The notes under the pieces are model-generated. The model ran no database searches, was not told the DNA's origin, and saw only the letters and a list, made by a program, of their open reading frames with translations. The position numbers and the translations under genes were made by a program. Positions 11,890 to 23,688 of a stretch of DNA of 64,000 bases are shown here, in pieces. Each line of letters opens with the position of its first letter. The stretch's first letter is position 1. The DNA is from Gossypium raimondii (lineage: Eukaryota > Streptophyta > Magnoliopsida > Malvales > Malvaceae), in contig NC_068569.1 of NCBI RefSeq assembly GCF_025698545.1, positions 22,692,001-22,756,000 of the forward strand, read 5' to 3'.

Positions 11890-14150
11890 AAAGAGTGGTA
11901 ATTAACAAATCAAACAAACTAAATTGAAGCTCTTAACGCATTCTGGGCATCATTTTTGAGCAAGGACCATGAGCTTGGAATCGGATGCTCAAAACAATGA
12001 ACAACTCCATCTTGAACAGACCCAATCTTTGCCATAAAATCAGCCACTTCGTTCGCTTCTCTCGAAATCTTAGCAAACTGGACTTCCCAATCCCGACGGC
12101 AAATTTCCTGGATATTCCCAACAAGGCCTGTTGAGTGTTGGTCCGTATGCAAGTCGATTAACATCCGAACCATCATCTCGTTATCGCTCTCAACGATGAC
12201 CTTTTTGTAACCCCTTTGCTAAGCTAAACACAAACCATCCCATATTGCTTATAATTCAACTTGTAAAACTGAACCAGTCCCCATAAATCTGTTTTAACCA
12301 AGCAGCCAATTACCAGATTCATCTCGCAGAATTCCGCCCGCAACCGCCCAAGGATTAGTCGTTGCAACTGCCCCATCCGCATTAAGCTTACCCCAACCGT
12401 TGGAGGAGAAATCCAGGTATTGACAGGGCTGCTATCCGTTCTCTGAAGAGAACCCGAAAGTGAACTGTGTGCAACATGCTTAGCCCAAGACCAGCATTGT
12501 CTAACAAGATCCTCAGCACTACACGATTCCTCCTTGAAAATAATCATACAACGGTTTTTTCCAAATTTGCCAACAAGTTATCGAGAAGATAAAGCACCGT
12601 GGGACGGACTCATTGCGCCAACCGAATCTGTCATAGATGCCATCCATTAACCATTGGGATAAATCTGAAGAGTAGAAAATGGACGAGCCTAATGTAGGGA
12701 CCAACTTCGGCCATATTGACTGGCGACATGGCAGTCTCGTAAAGCAGGCGAAACAGTTTCCTGATCCGCTCCACAAAGCTGACAAGAAGTAAACAATGTA
12801 AGATGGCGTCTCCACCACTCATAATTACAGAGCAAATGATTTTTCATTGCAAGCCAGAAGAAACTCCTAACCCATTGCGGGACATGTAGCTTCCAAATCT
12901 TTTTCCAAACATTATCCTTGGGATCAAATGTGACTGTGACGGCACATTATATGCATTGGCAACAGAAAAGGGTTGTTGATTAGAAGTTAGAACCTTGCCA
13001 CACAAATTTATCTTCACCCTAGCTTCGCATGGGGAGGCATAGATGCGATCCGCACCAAAGCAAAACAATCAATTAAATGAGCAAATGCATCTCACCTCCA
13101 AATCTCATTCCCATCCACCATATCAGCCTCCCTAGGTCACAATTAAATGGTCTTTAAGCGGCCCTAAGCCCGAAATCTATTCATCCGTCCAAAATTTCAC
13201 TTTCTTATCATTGCCAATAGACCACCCAATGTGTTCTTTAAAAGAGTTCCAAATGTTCACAAGGGATCTCCATAAAAAAGAACAATTGGATCTTGCTAGC
13301 AAAGTTGGACAAGCTTCCTGAATCTTATATTTACTCCTCAAGATCCTAACCCAATAGGCATCCAGCTTTGTCACCATACCAAGCCCCGACTTAAATTAAA
13401 AAAACATTTATTTTGAACCTCTAAATTCCTGATCCCTAGCCCTCCATTTTCAATCGGTTGGCAACAAGTTTTTCAATTGACAAGTGCAATCTTCTTCTCA
13501 CCATTTCTTGACCCCCAAACAAAATTCCTTGCAATTGTCTCAATTTTCTTGCACACCCCCACAGGAATAAGAGCAAAAAAAAATTAGGAATCGTTAATGA
13601 AACAGATTTAGCATGCGCATTATACCCAAGGTGTTTCCGGATTTTGTCAATAACAAACTGAAAAGTCTCTTGGTCACCCTCGATGAAAAAGAGGCATTCC
13701 CAAGTAGCTTCCCAAATCAGAAGCAAATCCCATGATACGACAAATAGAATCCGCACTAGATTCAGAAACATTAGTCGAGAAGAAGACTCTACTCTAGCCT
13801 TGTTTGAATTCACTTTGTGGCCTGAAAAGGAGTAGAAATAATTAAGCACATCAATAACTATTTTCGCTTAAAAATCATCTGCTTCACAAAAGGGAACTAA
13901 ATCATCCGCGAAAAATAAGTGCATCCCTACTAAGTCTAATTGGTTTCCAAGCTCCTCGCATCACAGAAGCATCAACACTTTGCCCTAACCTCTTCATCCC
14001 TAGCACAAAAAGATAGGAGACAATGAGTCTCTTGTCGAATCCCTTTAGTCGGCTTAAATTCATCAGAAAAGGAGCCGTTCCACAGGATTTGCATGAAAAA
14101 AGTAGATACACACTCATAATCACCTTTTAATGCATTTGACGGAGCCTTGA
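11890..14150 (-). mobile_element. Degenerate LINE (non-LTR retrotransposon) 3' part in tubulin intron 1
   Basis: Minus-strand frames, in order from high to low coordinates, show a reverse transcriptase remnant (YLFVLGMKRLGQ near 14000, then FSGHKVNSNKARV near 13820), a zf-RVT-like region (12519-12818, with WQIWKKP) and an RNase H region ending ISREANEVADFMAKIG (11919-12176). This is the domain order of plant L1-type ORF2. Many stops and frameshifts separate the pieces, so it is dead. The 5' end (endonuclease, early RT) is missing, as usual for 5'-truncated LINE insertions. The 3' end lies near 11885, where the complement reads TTTTATTACCAG. It is oriented opposite to the tubulin gene. Confidence 0.85.
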
Positions 14151-15221
14151 TGGCCCTTAATTGCCACTCTTACCAGCTCATCATCATATGAATGATGTCT
14201 TCACAGTATTATGTGTTGGCCACATTTTAATATCTGAATCTTGAAGGAAAATGAAAGATGTTAAATGAACAAGGAGAATAATGATTATTTTATCCGTCTA
14301 AGAATAATTCACATAGTAAATTACCGCGCCCATTCGAGTATCAGATTTATATTTTACCCAAAAGTTGAAGAATAGTAAGTATAAACCTATTATAAAAAAA
14401 AAAAAAGGGACTATTTCTTTCATCATCTGATAACGGTATGATTGCTGTGAAACTGTGAAATATACAACACTATATTGTAGACGATGGTAATGGTAGACTA
14501 CTGAGTACCATCACATTAAGGGAACACAAATATATGCGTGGGATACATTAGGTATCACGATGTGGAGTACAATGATCATGGCTCACTTCGAACATGTAAG
14601 GTAGCTCGGGTGTTGCAAGAACTTTTCCATCCAGATTCCGAGTGGTTAGCTGTTTGGCTCCTGGTATTAGTAAATTATAAAGCATGCATGATAATCTTAT
14701 TATTCAAATTGAGTTCTTTTGCTAGTACGAAAGGGTTACTTTGAAAAAAATCCTTGAGTTGAACTGTTGCCAACTTAGCAATAAAGTCTTGCTGGCAAGT
14801 AAACAATGGTTATTTTCATTTTGATGATGATGCTCACTTCTTCACGTTACTTATGGACCAGGCTTCCAGGTATGCCAATCACTTGGAGGAGGCACAGGTT
14901 CCGGGATGGGAACTCTCCTGATATCAAAAATCAGAGAAGAATATCCAGACAGGATGATGATGACATTCTCTGTTTTCCCTTCACCTAAAGTCTCTGACAC
15001 AGTTGTGGAGCCTTATAATGCCACCCTCTCTGTGCACCAGTTGGTAGAGACTGCTGATGAATGCATGGTCCTTGACAATGAGGCACTTTATGATATTTGC
15101 TTCAGGACCCTAAAGCTCACCACTCCAAGCTGTGAGTGATATAATCTTTTCATTTTGATGGAAAGTTTGCTATATAGTGTTAAAACAATTTAAAATTCTG
15201 ACCCTAACGCTACATTTGTAA

Positions 15222-15401
<180 letters not shown>

Positions 15402-16371
15402 TAGTACTTTTCTCTCACTGTCCCGGAGCTGACTCAACAGATGTAGGATGCAAAGAACATGATGTGTGCCGCTGACCCTCGCCATGATCGCTACCTGACA
15501 GCTTCAGCTATGTTCCGGGGCAAGATGACCAAAGAAGTTGACGAACAAATGACCAATGTCCAGAACAAGAATTCATCATACTTTGTAGAGTGGATTCCCA
15601 ACAACGTTAAGTCCAGTGTTTGTGACATTCCACCAAAGGGTCTGAAGATGTCATCCACATTTGTCGGAAACTCGACATCGATCCACGAAATGTTCAGAAG
15701 GGTAAGCGAGCAATTCACGGCAATGTTCCGTCGCAAGGCCTTTTTGCATTGGTATACTGGTGAGGGAATGGATGAGATGGAATTCACAGAAGCAGAGAGC
15801 AACATGAATGACTTGGTGGCAGAGTATCAGCAGTACCAAGATGCAACTGTGGAGGATGAGGGTGAGTACGAGAAGGAGGGTCTTGAGGAGAACTACGAGT
15901 CATAAAATGTGTGGCCAATCACGTTTAAACCAAATGAAAATTGCAACCTTTACCTGCCTATATACCTACTATTGTGCGGCTACTGCTGTTTGTTCAGTTC
16001 TCTGCTCTGCACTTGTATTTCCCAAGTTAATATTGTTTGCTTTTCTTTCACCTTTTTTTTAGACTTCCAAATAATGATTTCTGGTTTACTTACAGCCCTC
16101 AAACTGAATTTATTGATTCTTCTGACAATTCTACAAATTTTTAGAAAAGAAAGAAAAGAACAGCCATTTAGCATACATATATACATACATAGTAATTAAA
16201 GAAGAAGTTCATAGAAACAGCTGTCGATTGAAAGAGAGACAATATGACATACACAGTGAGGAACAAAATGGAATGAAATTTATAATCATCTAGCACGACA
16301 AACTAATAGAACCCCCAAAAAATAAGGAAATAGCCATTCATCATTATAATCAATTAATAATATATCATTAG

Positions 16372-16476
16372 AGGCGTACGCATCAGAGTCATGGAAGTAT
16401 GAGGTTCAAACATCGCTCGCATTAAAGTATCGGCGAGCTTCTCATACCCAAAATGATTCTCATCATTTGCATGCCT
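16372..16476 (-). ncRNA. Candidate box C/D snoRNA (alternatively a short terminal exon)
   Basis: On the minus strand a C box, ATGATGA (complement of 16460-16466), and a D box, CTGA (complement of 16383-16386), lie about 84 nt apart. Flanking sequences AGGCATGC and GCGTACGCCT can pair as a broken terminal stem (AGGC with GCCT plus three inner pairs), as expected of a C/D snoRNA. A telo-box-like motif and a TATA box lie ~170 nt upstream, a plant snoRNA promoter style. The likely guide upstream of the D box is CATACTTCCATGACT. Against this, the same strand reads as an open frame (DRHANDENHFGYEKLADTLM) that looks protein-like. I cannot decide between them. Confidence 0.3.
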
Positions 16477-17874
16477 GTCTGGTCTATTACATTATAAAAA
16501 TAATCAGAAATAAATGACCCAACTCAACCTCCATTGGGAATAGCATAAAAAGAAAAAAAAAACAGTATCACTGTTGTCGGAGAGTGGCAAGTTGCAGCGG
16601 CAAGTAGGAGAAGGATGTTGGCGGATTGAGATTATCAAAGTTTATATACCCAAGGAAGGTTCCCTAGGGTTGCTGGGAGAGTTTAACTTAACCAGGTCTA
16701 AACCATGGAGCAGAACTAAGGTTAAATAAATGAACGCACAAGATTTCCTCTCTGCAGACTGGGCTGCCGCCAACACGATCCGATTAGAGAGTAGATGGAC
16801 AAGTACTTAATGCTATAGAGTGTTATCACGTGACATTCATCCTCGTTTGATTTCATAACCCCTCTCGCTCCACATGAAATCCTAACTCAGCTTAAACCCA
16901 TATTCTCTAACTCACTAAAAAACTATTAAGGTGATGAAACAAGCAAGAACAGAAAAATATCGATTACCCAAATGAATAGGTCAAATTTAAATTTATCTAC
17001 AAGATAGAGATTTAAACAAATTTAAACTCCCTGTTATATCCTTTAGAATTAAAATTTATAAAAATATTTATCGGTTCACTGGAATTCAAATAAATAAGTT
17101 TTTTTTTTTTTAAATTATAAAAATTGTCTTATTTTCTTAGATGAATGCTTTGGGCTACATGTATGTCTTGACCATAGGTCTCTGTGCGTGGGCAATGACA
17201 CTAGTGCATACCTTTAGCCAACGAATTTTTGTTTTATCTTTTTAGTCAAGTGCTATGTCCAAAGAAAATGAAATGCTCGTTATGCATCTTAACTAAAACA
17301 ACTAACTGTTATTAGCTTATGGTATCTGATAGTCACATTGAATCTCGATTTAAAATCAAATCATCGGACCCTTAAAAGTGAACAAAATTCTCTCATTACT
17401 ATTTTTTTCTTTTCATCTGCGATATTCACACTGAAAACTTTGCTTAAAAGATATTAAATGTCTTACTTCTTGACTCAAGAAGCATAGACTTACAAAGTTT
17501 GATAGTATTGTTCTGTTAGATATTTAGATCAAACATGGTTTTCGAGAACCACTCCACCAAACTTGTACGGTCTTGTAATAAAATGCTACGGCGGCGCCAT
17601 AGCCTTATATCTATATGGCTGCTCCTGGAAAAAATATATATATATACTCTTCACAAGCAACCATAGGGTATCTAATCTCTCTTCAAGTTTACCAATTAAG
17701 AGTAGAAGGGCTTTGGATAATGGCTGATCTGATCTTCTTCCTCTTAGCCTTATACTGGAGAACCAGCCAAAGATTAGCAACTTCTTTATCTGAATCGTTG
17801 ACCCATTTTTTTAATGCTTGCTGTTTCACTAGTTTCACAGCCATAATGCAGGTTTTCTTGTTGTTAACAAATAG

Positions 17875-17960
17875 GGGTTAATCTGTCCTCAGACAACTTC
17901 CATTGGAGTCAAGTGTCAGTGTCATGCAAGGGTTAATCTGTCCTCAGACAACTTCCTTTG
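17875..17960. repeat. Direct repeat, period 55 bp
   Basis: GGGTTAATCTGTCCTCAGAC and the next bases (AACTTCC) occur at 17875 and again at 17930, followed by similar TTGG-G sequence. It is a short tandem duplication in non-coding sequence near the 3' side of the lysine-rich protein gene. Confidence 0.85.
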
Positions 17961-18186
17961 GGGTGTAAGAACATAGTTCTCCATTCAGCAGAAACAATTT
18001 TAGCAGATTAGGGAGATTTTGAACACTTCCAGTCTTCCATTGAATGTTCACTAAACAATGCAATGATCATTTAAGATCAGTTCAATCAGGCCCGGATTCA
18101 ATTAGTATTGGTACAACTAATCAAATGAGTTAAAAAGTACCACAACAGAACAAACTAGAAACAATCAGTTATGGTGGAAATCAAAA

Positions 18187-20268
18187 TTAGTTTGCTTTCT
18201 GTTTCTTCATTCTACTGACCAAAGTATTCTCAAAATCATCATCAGAGCTTTCGCTTTCTTCGGCCTTGCGTTTCTTAGTCTGCTTTGGGGCAACCTTGGA
18301 ATCTGTTTTCTTTTTATTCGAAGAACCCGGGGAGACCATAGGAGTTCTCTTAACGGTGACGGATCCTGTACTACTCTTTACAGCTGAACCAGGTTTCATT
18401 GGGGAACTCAGCTTTTGCTGCTTAATCTTCTTCTGTTTCTTTTCGAAGACTTTCTTTGCTTCTGCTAAGGGGAGCAAACCAGACTCCATCATCCTGCAAT
18501 TACATATCAGAGCATCCTTCTCAGTAAATGCATTCAACAAAATATGGTAAAGAGAATATATGTTCTCCAAGATGAATGAAAAAGTTATGCAAAGGATTTT
18601 TTTTCTATTCATTTCTGTGTGTAAAATCAGTTTAATCAACCGTGCACTGTATTGATATGAGTTGAAATGGAATGGGTATAAAGAGATGACACTGATCACA
18701 AGAACCAAATAAATGAGACAAAAATATTCATCATCAATGTAGCAACATATTGCAGTATCATTCTTCCATCCAAGAAGAAGAAAAGTCTAAATGTAGCAAC
18801 ATATCGAATTGATGAGCAAATTATTGAGGTACGAATCAGCAGATTATGACACTCAGCTAGAGATTCTGAAGAAAGCTTTCTTGCATTGTACAAAGAAGGA
18901 TCACAGACCATTTGGCACAATATTAGCTGTTTCAGTTTCAGATGCACAATCAATTTTCTTTCAGATTGATGAGTTCATAGCAATAAAGTAATATATTTGG
19001 GGCAAGGCTTGCCCCATTGCGGGAATTAAAGAGAACAAATAAGAAAAATTCTGGCTATTACAAAAGAAAATTCGTCACTTGGGACTTGAGAGACAGAAAT
19101 AGGAATTACAAAAGAAAACGAAAAACTATCAATAGAACCAAAACCTAAAGATACACACTTTAAGTTGCATCAACTCTATCTGGGCAAATTTTTGCATTAC
19201 TTCTATGAATAAACCCGACCGACCGAGGGAAATATAGTAACCCAAATGACAACCTTGACACCCCAAATCTGGTCAAGATTTTGTTTATTCACCATTCTTA
19301 ACTGCACCAGTCTTTGTTAAGGCAAGGCTATCACAGCATTCAAGCACATACTGCCCCCAAGGAAAGTAGCAGACACAGCTTTCAGTTCTCAAATTAATGA
19401 GATCACAGCACAAACAGTCGATAAAATGACTTCTAAGCATTCACAATCCTTATATTGCATACATTACAGAACTACAACACGCCACAGAAATGAACTACAT
19501 TATCCATAAAAAGTTAATGCAGGACTTGGGGAATTATGTCTTACCAGAATTGTGCCATTTCACTATGGGGAATTTGCTGGTACATTGTTTCATAAAATAT
19601 CCGCAGTGGATCCCTCTGAAATTCAACAGTGAAAACAATGATAAATTACTCAAAAATTAGGAAAATAAATCCCCAAAAAAAATGCTTAAGTCCAGGTACC
19701 TCCTCAGGAGGATCCCTCTTCTGACCAGGCAAATCATAAACCTTCTTCTCCCGCTTCACTTCCTTCCCAGCAGCCGCTTTCTTTTCTTCCCCCTTTTTCT
19801 TCTTTTTCTTCATCTCCCTTTCCTTCAAAAATTTATAGCGGAAACAAAAATACCGAACACATTATCTTTTTTTTTTCCTGCAAATACCGAACAGAACAGA
19901 AGTCTTTTTGGACAAAGAGAAAGCACAAAAGGAATTCCAAAAACCTTATCTGCTTTAGTAGCGGAGCTCCTTTTGGAGATGGGTTTTTCGTCTTCATCGT
20001 CGCTCTCTTCCTTCTTGGGCTTGGTTGCTTTAGTAGCGGAGCTCCTTTTAGAGATGGGTTTTTCGTCTTCATCATCAGTCTCTACGGGATCTTCTTTCTT
20101 CACTTTGGCTTCTTTGGGACGCGATTTCGAGTTAGAAACAGCAGCATTGTTGCTATTACTCGCGGATTTCTTCTTACGATTCTCCGCCATCGAACTCAGG
20201 CTTTTGAGGTCCTCATTATCGTCTTCGGGTTCCTCCTTTTTCACTGACTTGGAGTCCTCAAATGGCAT
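18187..20268 (-). CDS. Lysine-rich, probably nuclear/nucleolar plant protein, 274 residues
   Basis: Four exons join in frame with GT-AG introns: 19945-20268, 19700-19822, 19545-19615 and 18187-18493 (825 bp including stop). The N-terminus is rich in Lys, Ser and acidic residues and holds a duplicated segment (DEDEKPISKRSSATKA at residues 66-81 and 91-106). A Lys/Glu-rich stretch follows, then a compact conserved-looking core (VYDLPGQKRDPPEE, RDPLRIFYETMYQQIPHSEM, then MMESGLLP). The basic C-terminus contains KQTKKRKAEESESSDDDFE and ends RMKKQKAN. Several KKRK-type clusters suggest nuclear localisation, and the SESSDDD tract resembles a casein kinase II target. I do not recognise a named family. 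The exon pattern and lack of defects mark it as a real gene. The ATG used is the first one followed by continuous coding frame. Confidence 0.85.
19960..20082 (-). repeat. Intragenic tandem duplication in exon 1
   Basis: Two copies of a ~48-bp segment coding for DEDEKPISKRSSATKA, separated by a lysine-rich spacer, lie within exon 1 of the lysine-rich protein gene. The copies are nearly identical at the DNA level (GAGCTCCTTTT(G/A)GAGATGGG on the plus strand), so the duplication is recent or kept homogeneous, and it is in frame. Confidence 0.85.
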
Positions 20269-21238
20269 GCTTAATCTTCAAGAGAACAAACAAGTTCTGC
20301 CTTTGTGCCCCCAAAGAAAGTATACAGAAAAGGGATTGGGATTTTCCAACTGTTTCGGCGCAGAATACATGTAAAAAATCCCTCCGAGCTGCCGCTCCAA
20401 TCAGAAAATGGTTGAAGACGGGCCCTCCAAGCCCTAACCAACCACACGTTACGGGACCTAACGGCATCGTTTAAACGTCCTTGACCCAAAACATAAAGTT
20501 GGCTACTTTTCTTTCTCTTCATCAAATTTAAAACCAAAGATAATGTAGGAAAACCCGCCTTCTTAAATTTGCACGGAAAGAATAAATTATGTTTTCTCTC
20601 TCTATATCTTCTTCAGAAAAACATATTCTCAGCTACACCTCATCATGCCCCTCTTGAGTTTGGCCAGCTTCAATCTACAATTTTAGGTATATCTTTTTAA
20701 GATTCGGGTTGATTTTAAATATGAGTTTAAAATTTTCATCAAGTGTTAAATTTGAACCTAGTTCGTTTGTATTAAAGTTTTCATATTTTTTACATTAAAA
20801 CAAGTTTAAAAATATAATATATCAAATATATTAAAAACATTAAAATAAATGTTTTCTAACAAATTAAAAATACATTAAAAAAGTTGTATACTTAAATAGC
20901 TGCAACTTAACAAATAGATGTCTCTAAAATAGTAATAAAAATAATAATAAAACAACAGTTATATAATATCTAAATAATAATAATAAAATAGTAGTAATAT
21001 AATAGTAAAATAGTAACAAAATAACATCAGCAGTGAAAAAATTAGACAAATTTGAGCCGAGTCGAACCCAGGCAAAAAAAAATCTCACCTGAGACCCAAT
21101 CCATTTAAGAAAATATTTTTACTTAAATTCTTCCACTTTTTGAATGAGGCTTACGATGAGGTTTATTTCCAACCTTAATGATAATGAGTTCAAAAGAAAT
21201 ATGTTGGTTAATTATAAGGTTTGGTCATTCAGTTATAC

Positions 21239-21280
<42 letters not shown>

Positions 21281-22103
21281 GTAGTAAGGATAAATTAAAA
21301 CTACAAATCACTTCTATGGCCATTCAAAAGGTCTAAAGCTGAAAACGCATGTTTAATATTTTTCACATTTTATTAATTTGATCTTAATTTTAATTTTAAA
21401 AAATTCAAAAGTTATTAAAAATTTAGTAATTTCTCCTAAATCTCTAGAATCAAAATCAATCTGACAGAATGTATAAACATTGAACACTAAATTTGTTATT
21501 ATACTAATTAAAGCCATTATTAATTTTCCCTAATTTACTTCAAAATTGGCAATGCTTTTCTAGAAGAATCAATTTACTCAATATCAAAACTACACAGGTT
21601 TTATAGGCTCTCTAAATTACCTTCTCATCACTTATTCTTTTACCTAAAATGAAAACTACATTCACTTTTTGTGTTAATCGCTTACTTGCTTTTCACATTA
21701 TTGGACGAGTAATACAGTTAACTCTTTCAATAAGAGTCCTATTTGTCTGTTCAAATTTTGACTGGTATAAAAAGATGGTTGTTATACAGAGATAATTGTT
21801 ATAAGCTTGTCATATAAATTATATTGTGAATTTTCAGAGAGAAATAAAACATAAAAATAATTAATTCGTGAAAATTTATTACAAAAGATTTAACTGTTAT
21901 AGCATGAGACTGTGATATAAAGGGTTAATAGCACCCACCACTTATAAAAGGAAAACATATCCAGATTGATATAAGAGGATACAAACATATCCAGATTCAT
22001 TAATAATTAGCCTTGTTCCAGGGTATGGAACCAATACATATTGCACAAACTACTTAAGACAGACGTTGATGGAAAAGCAAGAAACGAAAATGACGGTGCA
22101 GAG
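20269..22103. other. Intergenic AT-rich spacer
   Basis: 20269-20600 is the 5' UTR/promoter side of the lysine-rich protein gene. The rest is AT-rich, including AAT-rich tracts near 20930-21010, a perfect ATT microsatellite (listed) and, near 21040-21110, a patch (GAGCCGAGTCGAACCCAGGC) that looks like transposon debris. No gene is supported. Confidence 0.65.
21240..21280. repeat. (ATT)n microsatellite
   Basis: An uninterrupted run of about thirteen TTA/ATT units lies in non-coding sequence. Confidence 0.97.
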
Positions 22104-23688
22104 TCATCTTGTCTTGGGAGAGGAGGTTTTCAATCTGGGAACTTTAAATGTAGAAGTGAACAATTTTGGAGTTTCAGATATGGGTTTAGCATCTTCTTTT
22201 TTTCTCTTCGAGCTTCTACTTCCCTGAACGACAATAAGAAATTAACATTTGATTAGACAATGAATCTTTCATGCTATTAACAGAATATGTTCTGCCTGCA
22301 AACTAACATAAAGAAGTACCTTTTCATTCTCCTTCTGAATATCAGGAACATGAGGAGCAGAATTTTCTTTCTTCACAGTAATGTTACAGGGATCCCTGCC
22401 ACTGTTCTTACCGCCCATGACATAAGTTCTTCCGCCTGCTGCGCAACGTTTTATTACAGGTGTACAAGAAGCACTTCTCGACTTCCTTAACGATTCTACA
22501 TCCCCAGAAGTTTTAGAAACCTGTTGGAATCTACTTGCATCAGCCTTTTTCCGAGACAGTTCCGCTTTTAATCTCTCGATTATTTCATCCTTTTCAGCAA
22601 TGGATGACCTGAGCTCCTCCATATCGGACATAAGTGCCTCAATTCTCTTGTTAGCCTTGTCTAGTTCAGACTGCTTGGTGTTTAAATTATCAGTGTACCG
22701 ACTTTCCAGAGCATTAAACTGATTCCATGCAAATTTATTCTCTGCCACAAGTGCAGTGACTTGACAACTCTTTTCCGAAACAAGATTTTTGTATTGAAGC
22801 TGCAGCCTTCGTATATCGTCTTCCAACGCCTCCAAAGTAACAGACTTGGAGCCACTACGCTTGCGTGCCGACGTCCCTTTTTTGGTTTCTATGGAGTCCC
22901 TTTGAGAAATATCCTGAAAATTATTAAAAAGATTAGAAACTGTACAATGGATATGATTATGCAAAGAAGAAAAGCCGTGGGAACATACTTTTGAATTTTT
23001 ACCGAGGATATCAAACCAGATTCTGAAATCAGTCAGTTCATCCTCCGCTTCCTCTGTAAAAAGCCAATTTAAAAAAAAAAAATCTACAAACATCAGACCA
23101 TAACTAAATTACCAAAAAAAAAAGAGCATAAAATCAAAACATGAATCTAATTCAACATAAAAGAATTCGAAACCAAATTGAACAACCACCATTACATCAC
23201 AAGTTTGTTCTTCCCTAGTGAATTTGACCAAAATATTAAGACGAAAAATAACAGGTACCTAATTTCATTTTGCAAAGATAAGCTTCTCTGTGCTTCAATC
23301 CTACCATCATATCGGCTTTTGTAGCCTCAAGCACACGTGCTATCTCTTCCGATTCCAAACCACTTTTCATCTAAACACCAAAATATAACCAAGATCTCCA
23401 TTATGAACCCTCCGAATAGGGGAGCAAAAAAAAACCCTGAATTTACAAAAAAAAGGGTCAAAACCCTAGATTTAGAAGTCATACCTGAGAAATGTGATCT
23501 TCGTAGAGGCGAACATCAGAGACCCAACGTTCATATTGCATCTTGATCCGATCTTCGAGAATCTTTCTTTCTTTACTGAGAGTTTCAAGCTGTTGTTGCT
23601 GGGTTTTAAGCATCTTAACTAAACCCTCAAAAATTTTGTCCCACTTTTGACGCTCTGACGAGCCTTCAGACCGCGTTTTCGCCCCCAT
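22104..23688 (-). CDS. Plant coiled-coil protein of unknown function, 364 residues
   Basis: Five exons join in frame: 23485-23688, 23259-23370, 22989-23053, 22320-22913 and 22104-22223 (1095 bp with stop), all bounded by GT-AG. The N-terminal third is helical with heptad-like hydrophobics (KIFEGLVKMLKTQQQQLETL, then RKILEDRIKMQYERWVSDV). Residues ~128-155 contain the short acidic DELTDFRIWFDILG. A basic segment (KKGTSARKRSGSKSV) precedes a second long coiled coil (LEALEDDIRRLQLQYKNLV to ELRSSIAEKDEIIERLKAEL). The C-terminus is Ser/Thr/Lys-rich with KRKKEDAKPI and several SP/TP sites (TPVIK, ETPKLF, SSPKT), suggesting a nuclear, phospho-regulated protein. I do not recognise the family. A structural or chromosome-associated role is only a guess from composition. 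No lesions are seen. Confidence 0.85.

Larger units (their letters stand above)
15906..18186. other. Spacer: tubulin 3' UTR, then mostly unassigned sequence
   Basis: 15906-16190 fits the 3' UTR of the tubulin pseudogene. A candidate box C/D snoRNA and a direct repeat in this stretch are listed separately. On the minus strand near 16640-16690 there is a TATA-like GGGTATATAAAC preceded by CAACCCTAGGG (telo-box-like), a possible promoter reading toward the snoRNA candidate. 16900-17580 is AT-rich. 17580-17880 has short open frames on both strands without recognisable protein features. Confidence 0.5.

Noticed and set aside
18266-18991. Plus-strand open frames within the lysine-rich gene
   Set aside because: Antisense shadows of exon 4 and the long third intron, without protein features.
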